A DNA stretch of 55,289 bases from Cytophagales bacterium (GCA_004294445.1 REAZ01000028.1:1-55289); one strand, 5' to 3'; positions 8,968 to 18,520 are shown, counted from the stretch's first letter. Numbers and translations are program-made. Notes: generated from the sequence alone by a model not told the origin.

Positions 8968-9735
8968 ATGGATAGATTAAAAGACAAAGTAGCCATCATC
9001 ACAGGTGGTGCGTTCGGTATTGGTTTGGCTACGGTCAAACTTTTTCTGGAGGAAGGGGCAAAAGTAGTATTGGTAGATTACAGCCAAAGCGGTATCGACA
9101 AAGTGAAAAATGCCATCAGTAGTGCCAATATTACCTATTTCCTCGCCGATGTAACTGACAGCAAGCAGGTGCAAGATTTCACCAATCATGCCATTGATGT
9201 TTTTGGTAAAATAGATGTGGTTTTTTGTAATGCAGGCGTAGGCGGTCATCAGATAAATTTTTGGGAATACCCTGATGATTTTTTTGACCAAGTAATGGAC
9301 GTAAACGTAAAAGGTGTGTTCTATACCATGAAATATGCGACCCCGCACCTCATCAAAAATGGCAAAGGGAGTATCATCATTACCTCCTCCGTAGCTGGCT
9401 TGCTTGGTATGCCTAAGGGAATAGCCTATTCTGCAAGCAAGCACGCTTGCATTGGCTTGGCGAAAAGTGCAGCCTTAGCCCTTGCAAAGCAGAAAATTAG
9501 GGTAAATACCATTCACCCATGCTGGATAGATACAGCAATGGTAAGTGGCTTAGAAAAAATAATTAGCCCAAATGATACAGCAGCAGCAAGAGAGAAATTG
9601 GAAAATAGCGTACCCATGAAACGCTACGGAACTGCCGAAGAAGTGGCTAATTTAGCACTCTTCTTAGCAAGCGATGAAAGCTCGTTCATCACAGGCAGTG
9701 AGCACAAAATAGACGGCGGCATGACGGCAACCTAA
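8968..9735 (+). CDS. Short-chain dehydrogenase/reductase (SDR) family oxidoreductase
   Basis: This 255-aa classical SDR has the cofactor motif TGGAFGIG at residues 12-19 and NAG at 88-90. The catalytic serine lies around 140-141 (TSSVAG), and Y154 and K158 are in YSASK. Near the end IDGGMTAT is the usual C-terminal motif. An acidic residue (D37) after the second beta strand suggests preference for NAD(H) over NADP(H). Substrate cannot be told; 3-oxoacyl-ACP reductase-like and sugar or steroid alcohol dehydrogenases share this layout. It is a single gene facing a convergent GWxTD gene across a shared hairpin. Confidence 0.88.
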   Translation: MDRLKDKVAIITGGAFGIGLATVKLFLEEGAKVVLVDYSQSGIDKVKNAISSANITYFLADVTDSKQVQDFTNHAIDVFGKIDVVFCNAGVGGHQINFWEYPDDFFDQVMDVNVKGVFYTMKYATPHLIKNGKGSIIITSSVAGLLGMPKGIAYSASKHACIGLAKSAALALAKQKIRVNTIHPCWIDTAMVSGLEKIISPNDTAAAREKLENSVPMKRYGTAEEVANLALFLASDESSFITGSEHKIDGGMTAT

Positions 9736-9745
9736 CCTCTTAGCA

Positions 9746-9789
9746 AAATAGCCCTGCCAACCAGCAAAATTGGTGGGCAGTGGCTATTT
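9746..9789. terminator. Bidirectional terminator hairpin between convergent genes
   Basis: AAATAGCC pairs with GGCTATTT, and the inside continues with CTGCC..AACC against GGT..GGGCAG with small mismatches. It sits between the convergent SDR and GWxTD genes, with A/T tracts on both sides, and can serve either strand. Confidence 0.6.
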
Positions 9790-9800
9790 CAAAATATACT

Positions 9801-11015
9801 TTAATTCGCTACCAGCCCCATGCGCCATTTTTCTATAGCTTCATACCAAATAGCCGCATAATCTGTTTTTCGTATTAGTTCGTAGTGCTTCTCGCTAAAT
9901 TGGTTTTTCTTCTGCACAAAAGCAAAAGTAACTTTTATGTTTCCTGCATTGAGGTAGTACGTCCATAGCTGCTGATTTCCCTGCGTACTAATTTGGGGCG
10001 CACCAAATGCGATATAGACCATGCCCATATCAGTTTTCCACCCCTCTTTGTAGGTAGTATAGACCCTATTTGCATACTCTACTCGCTGGTAGTACAACCT
10101 AATAATTCTTCTTGCATTCTCCTCATTACCAGCCAATTTGAGCCAATAGGCATCAAGGGCATTTTTTTTATTTGCAGACCCGCTTATCTGATTTTGCTCC
10201 TCTGGCGTAGAAATATATATCAGAGCCTCTATCAAATTTTCCACTTTTGTAAATTTCGGATACATATTTTCCATGACACTAAAACCAATTCCTTTGCTAC
10301 TGGAAGTATCCGATTGTGCAAAATATAAGCCCTTTGTTTTCAACACAAAATTCGTGTTGGCGGGTAGGCTAAAAAAAGAATCCACCCCAACATTCTGATT
10401 TACACTTAGGTTATTAAGTTGCATGGGCGGAAGTGCAGGAAAAAAATTCTGCTTAATCCGATAAACATACGCAGGTACGTCTGCTCCCTCAAAGCGAAGT
10501 GTATCTTGCTTGCTCACAAAGTTATCATACACCTGCCCCTGCGTTTTGCTCAGCACAAAGGGCATAGCAGCCTCCGCCTTAGATAAGCTTATTTCTTTGA
10601 AAATAAGCTGTTTAGTTTGCGTGTCCTCTATTTTTAGCACCATTATCGCAGGCATCGTCTGAGGCTTGAGCAAGCCAAAATTAAGATAAAAGCTATTGCC
10701 ACTTTTTTGCAAACGATTAGCATTCAATGCGATAGAGTCGGCACTAATAACTTGCGAACTTTCAAAAGTAGGTTTTATCTGATACGACAATTTGATTCCT
10801 TGCAGCGTAGCAGCAGCATAAAGCCTTTCCACATCTAATTCTAAGAAAATGTCCAATAAAGCGCCTTTATTGACTACTTTTGCATTGCAGTTTATTCCCA
10901 TTTGCCCTTGCGAACTAAGCGTAGATGGCTTAGAGGAAAAACAGCCGCAAAGAGCAACTAATAAAGATAGATAAATTAAATTTTTCACGTATTTCGAAAT
11001 ATTAAATTTTGCCAA
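9801..11015 (-). CDS. GWxTD domain-containing lipoprotein
   Basis: This 404-aa protein begins with a lipoprotein signal (hydrophobic residues 11-23, then the lipobox LCGC with C25). The diagnostic GWKTD is at residues 325-329, followed by MGMVYIAFGAP, the core of the GWxTD domain named for this motif. The stretch before it (about 255-320) is helical and contains ALDAYWLKLAGN and IIRLYYQRV, also typical. The middle (45-230) is predicted beta-rich. The family is widespread in Bacteroidota and related phyla, with no settled function. Residues after the lipobox are SSK, so inner- or outer-membrane sorting is uncertain. Confidence 0.85.
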   Translation of the reverse strand: MAKFNISKYVKNLIYLSLLVALCGCFSSKPSTLSSQGQMGINCNAKVVNKGALLDIFLELDVERLYAAATLQGIKLSYQIKPTFESSQVISADSIALNANRLQKSGNSFYLNFGLLKPQTMPAIMVLKIEDTQTKQLIFKEISLSKAEAAMPFVLSKTQGQVYDNFVSKQDTLRFEGADVPAYVYRIKQNFFPALPPMQLNNLSVNQNVGVDSFFSLPANTNFVLKTKGLYFAQSDTSSSKGIGFSVMENMYPKFTKVENLIEALIYISTPEEQNQISGSANKKNALDAYWLKLAGNEENARRIIRLYYQRVEYANRVYTTYKEGWKTDMGMVYIAFGAPQISTQGNQQLWTYYLNAGNIKVTFAFVQKKNQFSEKHYELIRKTDYAAIWYEAIEKWRMGLVAN

Positions 11016-11142
11016 AGATAAAAAATAGTAATTCTATAAGCATTAGTTATTGTATATTTTAGCTATTGACTTGCTAAATTTTAGCTTTTTATGCTGTTTT
11101 TTTTACCTGTCTATTTTTTTTTAATAAATATGTAGCAAAGGA

Positions 11143-11173
11143 TTTGATAATGAGAAAATAGTTCCTACCTTTG
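11143..11173 (+). promoter_or_regulatory. Promoter of the tRNA-Trp-secE-nusG-rpl operon
   Basis: TTTG at 11143-11146 and TACCTTTG at 11166-11173 are separated by exactly 19 nt, a near-perfect Bacteroidota -33/-7 pair. Transcription would start close to 11180, about nine nt before the mature tRNA 5' end. Confidence 0.85.
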
Positions 11174-11188
11174 CGAACTAATTTTCAA

Positions 11189-11261
11189 ACGGGCGTAGCT
11201 CAATTGGTAGAGTGGCGGTCTCCAAAACCGTAGGCTGTAGGTTCGACCCCTACCGCCCGTG
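11189..11261 (+). tRNA. tRNA-Trp (anticodon CCA)
   Basis: The 73-nt sequence folds into a full cloverleaf. The acceptor is ACGGGCG/CGCCCGT with discriminator G, the D arm starts at GCTC, and the anticodon stem-loop is GCGGT-CTCCAAA-ACCGT with anticodon CCA. The T arm is GTAGG-TTCGACC-CCTAC. The terminal CCA is not encoded (the sequence continues CAA). A tRNA-Trp directly upstream of secE is the usual Bacteroidota arrangement, and both are probably on one transcript. Confidence 0.95.
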
Positions 11262-11300
11262 CAAATTAAATTTTCTAAAACGTTATAAACGTTTATATTG

Positions 11301-11492
11301 ATGAACAAAGTATTTCAATTCGTGAAAGAGTCCAAAGATGAAATGGTAGAGCATGTAACTTGGACAAAGTATAAAGAATTACAATCTCATACAGTGCTTG
11401 TATTGGTTGCTTCCCTAATATTTGCATTGCTAATAGGTTTGATAGACTTTATCTTTGATAAGGGACTAAATGCGTTCTATAATTCATTCTAA
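11301..11492 (+). CDS. secE: Preprotein translocase subunit SecE
   Basis: This 63-aa protein has a single membrane segment at about residues 33-58 preceded by an amphipathic helix containing V-E-H-V-T-W-T-K-Y-K-E-L, the short bacterial SecE form. SecE clamps the two halves of SecY in the SecYEG channel of the inner membrane. A TTG precedes the ATG in frame at 11298; the ATG at 11301 is the more natural start. The setting between tRNA-Trp and nusG confirms the identification. Confidence 0.93.
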   Translation: MNKVFQFVKESKDEMVEHVTWTKYKELQSHTVLVLVASLIFALLIGLIDFIFDKGLNAFYNSF

Positions 11493-11539
11493 GGCTGTAT
11501 TCCGTTCATTTTAACACTTATAATCTATACAAATACGAA

Positions 11540-12112
11540 ATGAGCGATATTAAATGGTATGTGTTGAGAGTGGTAAGCGGGCAAGAAAAGAAAGTGAAAA
11601 CTTATCTTGAGAAAGAAGTTTCCATTCAAAAACTTGAGGAATACATCGCTCAAGTGCTTACGCCTACAGAAAAAGTATATCAGATTAGGAAGATGAAAGA
11701 CGGCAAAAGTAAAAAAGTTGCTGTTGAAAAAAATATCTTACCTGGTTATGTGATGCTTAACGCAAATTTAGGAAATGGTGAAGTGTTACACACTATTTTG
11801 AGCGTTCCGGGAGTACTCGGTTTCTTGGAGTATAACAAAAATATTCCGGGTGAGTTGCCAAAGCCTATGCGTGAATCTGATGTGAGCAGAATACTCGGCA
11901 AGGTAGAAGAAACAGATGAGCATGAAGTAAAGCATGATGTTTCATTCCACATAGGCGAAACAGTAAAAGTGATGAACGGACCTTTTAATGGTTTTTCAGG
12001 TGTGGTCGAAGAAGTTTTTGATGAGAAGAAAAAACTCAAAGTAATGGTCAAAATCTTTGGTAGAAACGCACCCGTAGAACTAAACTATATTGAAGTTTCA
12101 AAGGAAGAATAA
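11540..12112 (+). CDS. nusG: Transcription termination/antitermination protein NusG
   Basis: This 190-aa protein has the NGN domain (WYVLRVVSGQEKKVKTYL at the N-terminus and LPGYVMLN near residue 67). A C-terminal KOW domain follows around VKVMNGPFNGFSGVVEEV. NusG binds RNA polymerase and couples it to Rho or to ribosomal protein S10. Length is normal. It sits 47 nt after secE and 24 nt before rplK. Confidence 0.96.
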   Translation: MSDIKWYVLRVVSGQEKKVKTYLEKEVSIQKLEEYIAQVLTPTEKVYQIRKMKDGKSKKVAVEKNILPGYVMLNANLGNGEVLHTILSVPGVLGFLEYNKNIPGELPKPMRESDVSRILGKVEETDEHEVKHDVSFHIGETVKVMNGPFNGFSGVVEEVFDEKKKLKVMVKIFGRNAPVELNYIEVSKEE

Positions 12113-12136
12113 TTTACGTAAGAAGAATTATACAAA

Positions 12137-12580
12137 ATGGCAAAAGAAATCACAGGTTACGTAAAATTACAAGTGAAAGGTGCTGCAGCTAACCCTGCAC
12201 CTCCTATTGGTCCTGCGCTTGGTAGCAAAGGCTTGAATATCATGGAGTTTTGCAAGCAGTTCAATGCTCGTACGCAAGACAAAGCTGGTCAAGTAGTACC
12301 CGTTGTAATTACAGTTTATTCGGACAAAACTTTTGAGTTTGTCCTTAAAACGCCTCCTGCAGCAGTATTGATTTTGGAAGCGGCTAAAGTAAAATCTGGC
12401 TCGGCTTCTCCAAATCGTAACAAAGTAGGCTCTCTTACTTGGGAACAAGTACAGAAAATAGCAGAAACAAAAATGCCCGATTTAAACTGCTTCACTATGG
12501 AATCTGCCATGAAAATGGTAGCAGGTAGTGCAAGAAGTATGGGTGTAACCGTAACAGGTAAAGCTCCTTGGGAAAATTAA
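12137..12580 (+). CDS. rplK: 50S ribosomal protein L11
   Basis: This 147-aa protein has the L11 signature: [28 protein letters not shown] near the N-terminus, then FCKQFNA and [11 protein letters not shown]. The C-terminal rRNA-binding region is near [14 protein letters not shown]11 forms part of the GTPase-associated centre with L10 and L7/L12, whose genes follow in the same operon. Confidence 0.97.
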   Translation: MAKEITGYVKLQVKGAAANPAPPIGPALGSKGLNIMEFCKQFNARTQDKAGQVVPVVITVYSDKTFEFVLKTPPAAVLILEAAKVKSGSASPNRNKVGSLTWEQVQKIAETKMPDLNCFTMESAMKMVAGSARSMGVTVTGKAPWEN

Positions 12581-12695
12581 TGTAAAGATTTTTATCACCT
12601 ATTATATTAAATCTGAAATTGTTACTATCAGAAACGCGAATGCTTCCAAAATTCGAAATTAGTCTAATAAAGTGATAATTTTTAAAGCGAGTAAC

Positions 12696-13394
12696 ATGGG
12701 AAAATTAACGAAAAATCAAAAAGAAGTACTCGGAAAGTACGACCCACAAAAAGAATACTCGTTAAGCGAGGCTACAGCTTTAGTGAAAGAACTAAACTAT
12801 GCTAAGTTTGATGCTTCTGTGGATATAGATATACGCTTGGGTGTAGATCCTCGCAAGTCTGACCAAATGGTTAGAGGTGTGGCGGCTTTGCCTCATGGTA
12901 CAGGTAAAAAGGTGAAAGTATTGGTGCTTTGTAGCCCCGATAAAGAAGCTGAAGCAACCGAAGCAGGTGCTGATTACGTGGGTCTTGACGATTATATAGA
13001 CAAAATCTCTGGCGGTTGGACGGATATTGATGTTATCATCACTATGCCAACTGTGATGGCGAAAGTCGGTAAGTTAGGTCGTGTACTCGGTCCAAGAGGT
13101 CTTATGCCTAACCCTAAATCTGGAACAGTAACAATGGAAGTAGGGAAGGCTGTGAAAGAAGTGAAGCAAGGTAAAATCGATTTCAAAGTCGATAAAACAG
13201 GTATTATACATACCCGTATTGCCATGATTTCATTCTCTCCTGAAATGATAGCGGACAATGCACGCGAAATTATCAATGTAATCGCAAAGCTAAAACCTGC
13301 GGCAGCAAAAGGGACTTATATTAAAAGTGTCTTTATGTCAAGCACGATGAGTCCGGGTATCAGAATCGATAAGACAAGCATACCAGGATTATAA
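12696..13394 (+). CDS. rplA: 50S ribosomal protein L1
   Basis: This 232-aa protein of the L1 stalk starts at ATG 12696 (MGKLTKNQK). An in-frame GTG at 12672 would add eight unlikely residues. Family motifs include [15 protein letters not shown] with RG near residue 56, [18 protein letters not shown] near 125, [14 protein letters not shown] and a C-terminal MSSTMSPGI. The 115-nt gap before it is the longest inside the operon upstream of L10. L1 represses its own operon in many bacteria, but I see no convincing L1-binding mimic here. Confidence 0.96.
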   Translation: MGKLTKNQKEVLGKYDPQKEYSLSEATALVKELNYAKFDASVDIDIRLGVDPRKSDQMVRGVAALPHGTGKKVKVLVLCSPDKEAEATEAGADYVGLDDYIDKISGGWTDIDVIITMPTVMAKVGKLGRVLGPRGLMPNPKSGTVTMEVGKAVKEVKQGKIDFKVDKTGIIHTRIAMISFSPEMIADNAREIINVIAKLKPAAAKGTYIKSVFMSSTMSPGIRIDKTSIPGL

Positions 13395-13407
13395 AATTAT
13401 TTGAACT

Positions 13408-13956
13408 ATGACGAGAGACGAAAAAATCCAAATAGCTCAAGATTTGAGTGAAAAATTAACAGAGGGAGTAAATTTCTATTTTACTGATGCCTCTGGTATG
13501 TCGGTAGCGCAAACCAATGCGTTTCGTAGAATGTGTTTTGAGAAAAACATTGAGTATGTGGTGGTAAAAAATTCTTTAATCAAGAAAGCCTTATTGCCCG
13601 TTGGTGATTTCAAAGCATTAGACGCTAAGGTCTTGAAAGGTTTCTCAGGAATTATGATAAGCCCTGATTCAGCGAACGCTCCTGCGAAACTTTTGAAAGA
13701 ATTTAGAACTAAAAATCCTCGCAAAGATAAAACTGTAAAGCCTTTATTGAAAGGTGCTTCTATTAATAAAGACATCTTTATTGGCGAAGACCAGCTCGAA
13801 GTGTTGGCTACATTGAAATCTAAGACAGAATTACTTGGCGAGTTGATTGGCTTGTTACAATCTCCTATGAGAAATATTATCGGTGCTTTGCAAAATAATA
13901 GCAACAAGGCGGCTGACGATACTCTACAGACTCCTTCGGAGACACAAGAAGGCTAA
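13408..13956 (+). CDS. rplJ: 50S ribosomal protein L10
   Basis: This 182-aa protein opens MTRDEKIQI and has the L10 features F(Y)FTDASGMSV near residue 22, RRMCFEKNIEYVVVKNSL around 40 and a globular domain. The C-terminal helix (about 130-165) binds L7/L12 dimers. It is 13 nt after rplA. The last residues (NKAADDTLQTPSETQEG) form a flexible acidic tail. Confidence 0.95.
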   Translation: MTRDEKIQIAQDLSEKLTEGVNFYFTDASGMSVAQTNAFRRMCFEKNIEYVVVKNSLIKKALLPVGDFKALDAKVLKGFSGIMISPDSANAPAKLLKEFRTKNPRKDKTVKPLLKGASINKDIFIGEDQLEVLATLKSKTELLGELIGLLQSPMRNIIGALQNNSNKAADDTLQTPSETQEG

Positions 13957-14055
13957 CTTCAACGCTTTGCTTATCCGTTTATATGGAAAGCAGAGATTTT
14001 TAAAAATTGTTTTTATTTATAACTCATTGTCGAACAAGATTAAATTTTCAATAAA

Positions 14056-14427
14056 ATGGCAAACTTGACAGAAATTGCTGAACAGTTGGTAAACTTGACT
14101 GTAAAGGAAGTAAACGAATTAGCTAAGATTTTAAAAGATACTTACGGTATTGAGCCTGCTGTTGCTGCTACTGTAATGGTAGCTGCTACTGCTGCGGCAG
14201 AGGTAGTGGAAGAAAAAACTACTTTTGACGTTATCTTAAAGGCAGCTGGTCCTAATAAATTGGCTGTGGTAAAGTTGGTAAAAGACCTTACAGGCTTGGG
14301 CTTGAAAGAAGCTAAAGACTTAGTAGATAGCGCTCCAAAACCTGTAAAAGAAGGTATCGACAAAGCATCATCTGATGATTTGGCTAAGAGACTACAAGAA
14401 GCAGGTGCTGAGATTGAGATAAAGTAA
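14056..14427 (+). CDS. rplL: 50S ribosomal protein L7/L12
   Basis: This 123-aa protein has the N-terminal dimerisation helices, an Ala-rich hinge (about residues 36-53) and the C-terminal domain with KTTFDVIL. The factor-binding face [33 protein letters not shown] follows, used by elongation factors on the ribosome. It lies 99 nt after rplJ and is followed at once by a strong terminator, so rpoB is not on this operon here. Confidence 0.97.
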   Translation: MANLTEIAEQLVNLTVKEVNELAKILKDTYGIEPAVAATVMVAATAAAEVVEEKTTFDVILKAAGPNKLAVVKLVKDLTGLGLKEAKDLVDSAPKPVKEGIDKASSDDLAKRLQEAGAEIEIK

Positions 14428-14450
14428 TATACTCTGCTTTCAGATATATC

Positions 14451-14482
14451 AAAAAAACCTCGTCAATAGACGAGGTTTTTTT
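14451..14482 (+). terminator. Strong Rho-independent terminator after rplL
   Basis: AAAAAAACCTCGTC and GACGAGGTTTTTTT are perfectly complementary over 14 bp around the loop AATA. The U tract is part of the right arm, and the A tract makes it active on both strands. It ends the ribosomal protein operon. Confidence 0.93.
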
Positions 14483-14601
14483 GTCTGTAAATAAACATGG
14501 GAATTGTTAGTTTGATAATATATCTATTATCTACCAAATTATTGCAAGGAAACAGTTCTTCCGCAAAGCGAAAAAACTGTTCTGACCGATACACACTGCT
14601 A

Positions 14602-17565
14602 TTAGCGTCTTGTGCCGCCTCTTTCTCTTGGAGTTTCTATTTTTAGCACTTGTTTTTCGTTGCTATCTCCCGTAGTAATCTCTACGGTGTATTCGCCCGC
14701 TTGCAAATAATAACTGCCATTTTGTGCCTTTTTTACCTTTATTTCCTTCTTCGCTTTGTCAGAAAGTTCTTTCTGATAGTTTTCCAATGCCTTTTCGTCA
14801 AAAGTAAGGTCGTATTTGGCAAAATTCAAGCCTTTTTCGCTTTCATCTTTCATTTCTTTTAGTACCAAACCGCTTGCCGTCAATACTTTAATAGTAGTAG
14901 CTACATTCTTATTGACGTGAAAAGCAATTTCCGTTTCAGGTTTGAATGCTTCTGAAAACTCTCCTCTTGATGCTCCCCACCTGTCGCTAAAAGGCGCATT
15001 TTTTAGGGCAAAAAGATGTATATTTTTAGCCAAAATTTGAGGGGTAAGTTGCTGCAAATGAGCAACATTTCCTATGTAAAAAGAACGTCCGTGCGTACCT
15101 AATACAATCTCTTTGTCCCTTGGGTGAATGACGAGGTCATGCACCGAAACCGCAGGCAAATCTTTGGTAAAAGCATGAAAATTTTGCCCTCTATCTATAG
15201 AAATATATACTCCATTGTCCGTTCCTACATAGATAATATTCTGATTTTCAGGGTCTTCTTTTACCACGTTTACGGGTTCGAGTGGTAGATTGGTACTGAT
15301 TTTCTGCCACGTATCGCCGTAGTTTTCCGAAACATAAATGTATGCCTCAAAATGGTCGTTGCGATAGCCATTAAGCGAAGCATAAACTCTTGATTCTGAA
15401 TGATGTGAGGCATAAACTTGCGTTATCCATAAATTTTGCGGAAGGTTATCTGAAATGCGTTTCCAAGTATAGCCACCGTCTTTGCTAACGTGGATATAGC
15501 CATCGTCAGAGCCTGTGTAAAGCAAGCCAAATTTCTTCGGCGATTCGTGAATAACGGTAAGTGAGCCAAAAGGAACATTGCCTTCTTTGCCACCTTTGGT
15601 AAGGTCGTCGGATAAGGTTTCAAAACTTTCTCCCTTATTCATAGAGCGGTGGAAGCGGTGAGAACCCATGTAAATAATGTCTTGGTTGTGCTTAGAAATC
15701 AGAATAGGTGTTTCCCAGTTCCAGCGATAAGGCGTTTCTCCTAATTTATGCTTGGGCGTGATTAACTTTCTATCTTGGGTGTTCTTATTGATTCTGAAAT
15801 AGTTGCCAAACTGAAAACCTGTGTACATTGTGGCATTGTCCCTTGTGTCTATTTCTATTTGCATACCGTCCCCACCCATAAGCATTTGAAAAGGGTAGCG
15901 ACCTGAATCTTGCCAATCTTTACTTGGTTTATTTTGGCTGCTGCCCCCCCAAACGCCATTGTCTTGCAAACCGCCATAGACATTGTAAGGTGTTGCCATA
16001 TCGACATTGACCGAGTAAAACTGACCTACAGGCACATTATTCATCTTGAACCACGATTCGCCATTGTCATAAGAAACGTTTATTCCGCCATCATTGCCCA
16101 AAATTAGGTGTCCTTTGCGGTTCGGGTTTATCCAAAGTGCGTGGTGGTCAGAGTGTGCATTGGCATCGTCCAAAGCCTTCCAAGTTTTGCCTGCGTCATT
16201 AGAGCGAACTACAGGTACGCCCATAGTAAAAATTTCTTTGTCATCATTCGGATTTACACGTACTTGGCTGAAATAATAGCCGTAAGTATAGACTACGCCT
16301 TCCAAGTATTTTTCGTGTGTGCGTTTCCATGTTTTTCCCGCATCATCAGAGCGATAAACCTCTAATCCTTTGACAGTTATCTCAAACAAATCGTCATTGG
16401 CATTTACATAATCAGCCAATGCTTTCGGAGTGTATTTCGCATTTTTGATGTCCTCTTTCACCGATTTGGCAGAATAGTCATTTGGGATGCCGTATCTATC
16501 CAAATACGCCGTAATGTCCTCATCTGCTTGCTTTGAAAAGTCTTCTGCACTCATTGTTTTTAGCATTGAAGGCTTGATTTTCAAGGCGTTGGTATTGTCT
16601 TCGGTTTTCTTCTCCTGCGCGTCTTGGTTGTCCATGACTGCATAAATGATGTTCGGATTTTTTGGGTAAATATCCAAACCAATACGCCCTACGCCCGCAG
16701 TAGCAGGAAAGCCGCTTCCTTCATTGGTAATTCTTGCCCAAGTAGTGCCGCCGTCTGTGCTTTTGTAGATGCCTGAACCTTTGCCATTGCCGACAAAATT
16801 CCATGCTTGGCGGCTGCGTTCCCACGTTGCAGCGTACAAAATCTGCGGATTAGTAGGGTCAATGATTAGCTCTATAGCACCCGTATTGTCATTGACAAAC
16901 AAGGTCTTAGACCAAGTTTTGCCGCCATCTGTGGTTTTGAAAACTCCTCTTTCGGGATTCGGGGAGTACAGATGCCCTAAGGCAGAAATCCAAACTGTAT
17001 TTGGGTCAGTTGGGTGAACTATGATTCTACCAATGTGATGCGTTTCCTCCAAGCCCAAGTGCTGCCAAGTTTTGCCACCGTCAGCACTTTTGTAAATGCC
17101 TGTACCCGAATAAGAGGAACGACTGGAATTGTTTTCGCCAGAGCCAAGCCAAATATTGCCTACGCTATTGTCTTTTTTCCATTCTACCGCAATATCGCCA
17201 ATGGTCATTACTGCTTCATTGTCAAAAAGGGGCGTAAAAGTGCTGCCATTGTTTTCAGTTTTCCAAAGCCCGCCAGAGGCATACGCAACAAAGAAAATGC
17301 TGGGGTCATAAGGGTTGATGTCTATATCGACCACGCGCCCACTCATGATGGTTGGACCGACATTGCGAAAACCGACATTGCTCACGATTGAGTTCTTAAT
17401 CAACTCTTTGCGTTTTTCAAAGCCCTTCATGCGTTCTGCGGCAGAAGTTGGTTTTATTGATGTCGTTTCGCTTGCTTTTGGGTTTTTCTTTTGTGCAAAA
17501 GACTGGAAGTACAGCCCGTTGAAAATAAACAAGAAGGATAAAATTAGTAATAGATTTTTTTTCAT
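14602..17565 (-). CDS. Exported VPS10/BNR-like Asp-box beta-propeller protein
   Basis: This 987-aa protein has a signal peptide (hydrophobic residues about 5-22, ending QSFAQ). Many Asp-box motifs of the form S-x-D-x-G-x-T-W follow, for example KSADGGKTW, KTTDGGKTW, RSDDAGKTW, VSKDGGYTW and VSENYGDTW. These build two stacked beta-propellers as in sortilin/VPS10-like and xyloglucanase-like proteins. The phrase GFRNVGPTIMSGRV near residue 63 is characteristic of a large Bacteroidota family annotated as WD40/YVTN/BNR-like repeat protein. The C-terminal 100 residues are a separate beta domain. It is probably extracellular or periplasmic. Glycoside hydrolase activity is possible but unproven. Confidence 0.85.
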   Translation of the reverse strand: MKKNLLLILSFLFIFNGLYFQSFAQKKNPKASETTSIKPTSAAERMKGFEKRKELIKNSIVSNVGFRNVGPTIMSGRVVDIDINPYDPSIFFVAYASGGLWKTENNGSTFTPLFDNEAVMTIGDIAVEWKKDNSVGNIWLGSGENNSSRSSYSGTGIYKSADGGKTWQHLGLEETHHIGRIIVHPTDPNTVWISALGHLYSPNPERGVFKTTDGGKTWSKTLFVNDNTGAIELIIDPTNPQILYAATWERSRQAWNFVGNGKGSGIYKSTDGGTTWARITNEGSGFPATAGVGRIGLDIYPKNPNIIYAVMDNQDAQEKKTEDNTNALKIKPSMLKTMSAEDFSKQADEDITAYLDRYGIPNDYSAKSVKEDIKNAKYTPKALADYVNANDDLFEITVKGLEVYRSDDAGKTWKRTHEKYLEGVVYTYGYYFSQVRVNPNDDKEIFTMGVPVVRSNDAGKTWKALDDANAHSDHHALWINPNRKGHLILGNDGGINVSYDNGESWFKMNNVPVGQFYSVNVDMATPYNVYGGLQDNGVWGGSSQNKPSKDWQDSGRYPFQMLMGGDGMQIEIDTRDNATMYTGFQFGNYFRINKNTQDRKLITPKHKLGETPYRWNWETPILISKHNQDIIYMGSHRFHRSMNKGESFETLSDDLTKGGKEGNVPFGSLTVIHESPKKFGLLYTGSDDGYIHVSKDGGYTWKRISDNLPQNLWITQVYASHHSESRVYASLNGYRNDHFEAYIYVSENYGDTWQKISTNLPLEPVNVVKEDPENQNIIYVGTDNGVYISIDRGQNFHAFTKDLPAVSVHDLVIHPRDKEIVLGTHGRSFYIGNVAHLQQLTPQILAKNIHLFALKNAPFSDRWGASRGEFSEAFKPETEIAFHVNKNVATTIKVLTASGLVLKEMKDESEKGLNFAKYDLTFDEKALENYQKELSDKAKKEIKVKKAQNGSYYLQAGEYTVEITTGDSNEKQVLKIETPRERGGTRR

Positions 17566-17757
17566 AAATATAAAGAGATGATGTTTGTAAAAAAAAGCTA
17601 CGCACTACCTATTTGGCGGTTGCGTATTGGCGTGTGCTGATATGTGTGGTAAAATTGATTATTTTTTTGAGAATTAGCAAAAAAATTATTGTGCTTCGTG
17701 CAACTCTTGCTTTTCTGTTGGTGTCATTGGAAAAAAACGTAAATATAAAAAAAAATT

Positions 17758-18474
17758 ATGGAAAAGGGAATGGAAAAATTAGTGCGTATCTTTTTGATTG
17801 TTTTAATGTTAGGCACATTTTTTTGTGCTGCTACTTTTGCTCAAAAAACAGAAGATAGAAACTTAAGTTCTTTCAGTGCTGTGAAAGTAAGCGGTGGCTT
17901 TAACGTTGTGATTCAGCAAGGGAACAGCGAGCATATAGAAATTACGGCTTCGGGTATAGATTTGCAAGATATTATCACAGAAGTAGAAGGCGGCACGTTG
18001 AAAATTCGTACAAAAAATGATAGTTGGAATTGGAAAAACAAATATGAAGTGAGTATAGTACTTACCTACAAGACCTTAGAAAGTGTTACTTCGAGTGGCT
18101 CCTCTCATATCAAGACCAAATCTGCCATCAAAAACAATCAGTTTGAACTTGTCTTGTCGGGTTCTGGTAAGTTTCGGGGGGAAGTAGATACGCAGAAATT
18201 GGCGATTGTTATTAGCGGTTCTGGAGATGTAGAGCTATCGGGTAGTGCTAAAGAGCAAAGTATTGAGGTGAGCGGTTCTGGAGATGTAGAAGCCTTAGCC
18301 CTCCAGTCGTCTATTGCCAAAATACGTATTACGGGTTCTGGAAATGCAAAAGTATCGGTAAGTGAGCAATTAGACGGGCGAGTAAGTGGCTCTGGCGATA
18401 TTCGCTTTGCGGGAAATCCAGAGAAGCAAATTTTCAAGACTACAGGCTCTGGCTCTATAAAAAAGATAAATTAG
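17758..18474 (+). CDS. Head GIN domain (DUF2807) exported protein
   Basis: This 238-aa protein has a signal peptide (about residues 7-28, ending TFAQ). A right-handed beta-solenoid-like domain of the DUF2807/head-GIN family follows, opening FSAVKVSGGFNVVIQQG. The repeat S-G-S-G-(D/S/K)-(V/I) recurs about every 20 residues (SSGSSHIK, LSGSGKFRG, ISGSGDVEL, VSGSGDVEA, ITGSGNAKV, VSGSGDIRF, TTGSGSIKK), one turn each. The family is often named putative auto-transporter adhesin, though true autotransport is not shown. An in-frame second Met is four codons in. It is divergent from the VPS10-like gene. Confidence 0.88.
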   Translation: MEKGMEKLVRIFLIVLMLGTFFCAATFAQKTEDRNLSSFSAVKVSGGFNVVIQQGNSEHIEITASGIDLQDIITEVEGGTLKIRTKNDSWNWKNKYEVSIVLTYKTLESVTSSGSSHIKTKSAIKNNQFELVLSGSGKFRGEVDTQKLAIVISGSGDVELSGSAKEQSIEVSGSGDVEALALQSSIAKIRITGSGNAKVSVSEQLDGRVSGSGDIRFAGNPEKQIFKTTGSGSIKKIN

Positions 18475-18481
18475 GCAAAAA

Positions 18482-18520
18482 AATAACGTAGGACAAAATG
18501 CCCTACGTTATTGCATTTTA
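18482..18520 (+). terminator. Possible terminator after the DUF2807 gene
   Basis: AATAACGTAGG pairs with CCTACGTTATT around a 9-nt loop. The following sequence GCATTTTA is only moderately T-rich, so termination is likely but not certain. Confidence 0.5.

Noticed and set aside
14650..17581. Several open frames on the plus strand inside the VPS10-like gene region
   Set aside because: They are antisense shadows of a clear 987-aa gene on the minus strand and lack any recognisable protein pattern.
17878..18474. SGSG-type repeats as a tandem DNA repeat
   Set aside because: They are turns of the DUF2807 solenoid; the DNA between them varies.
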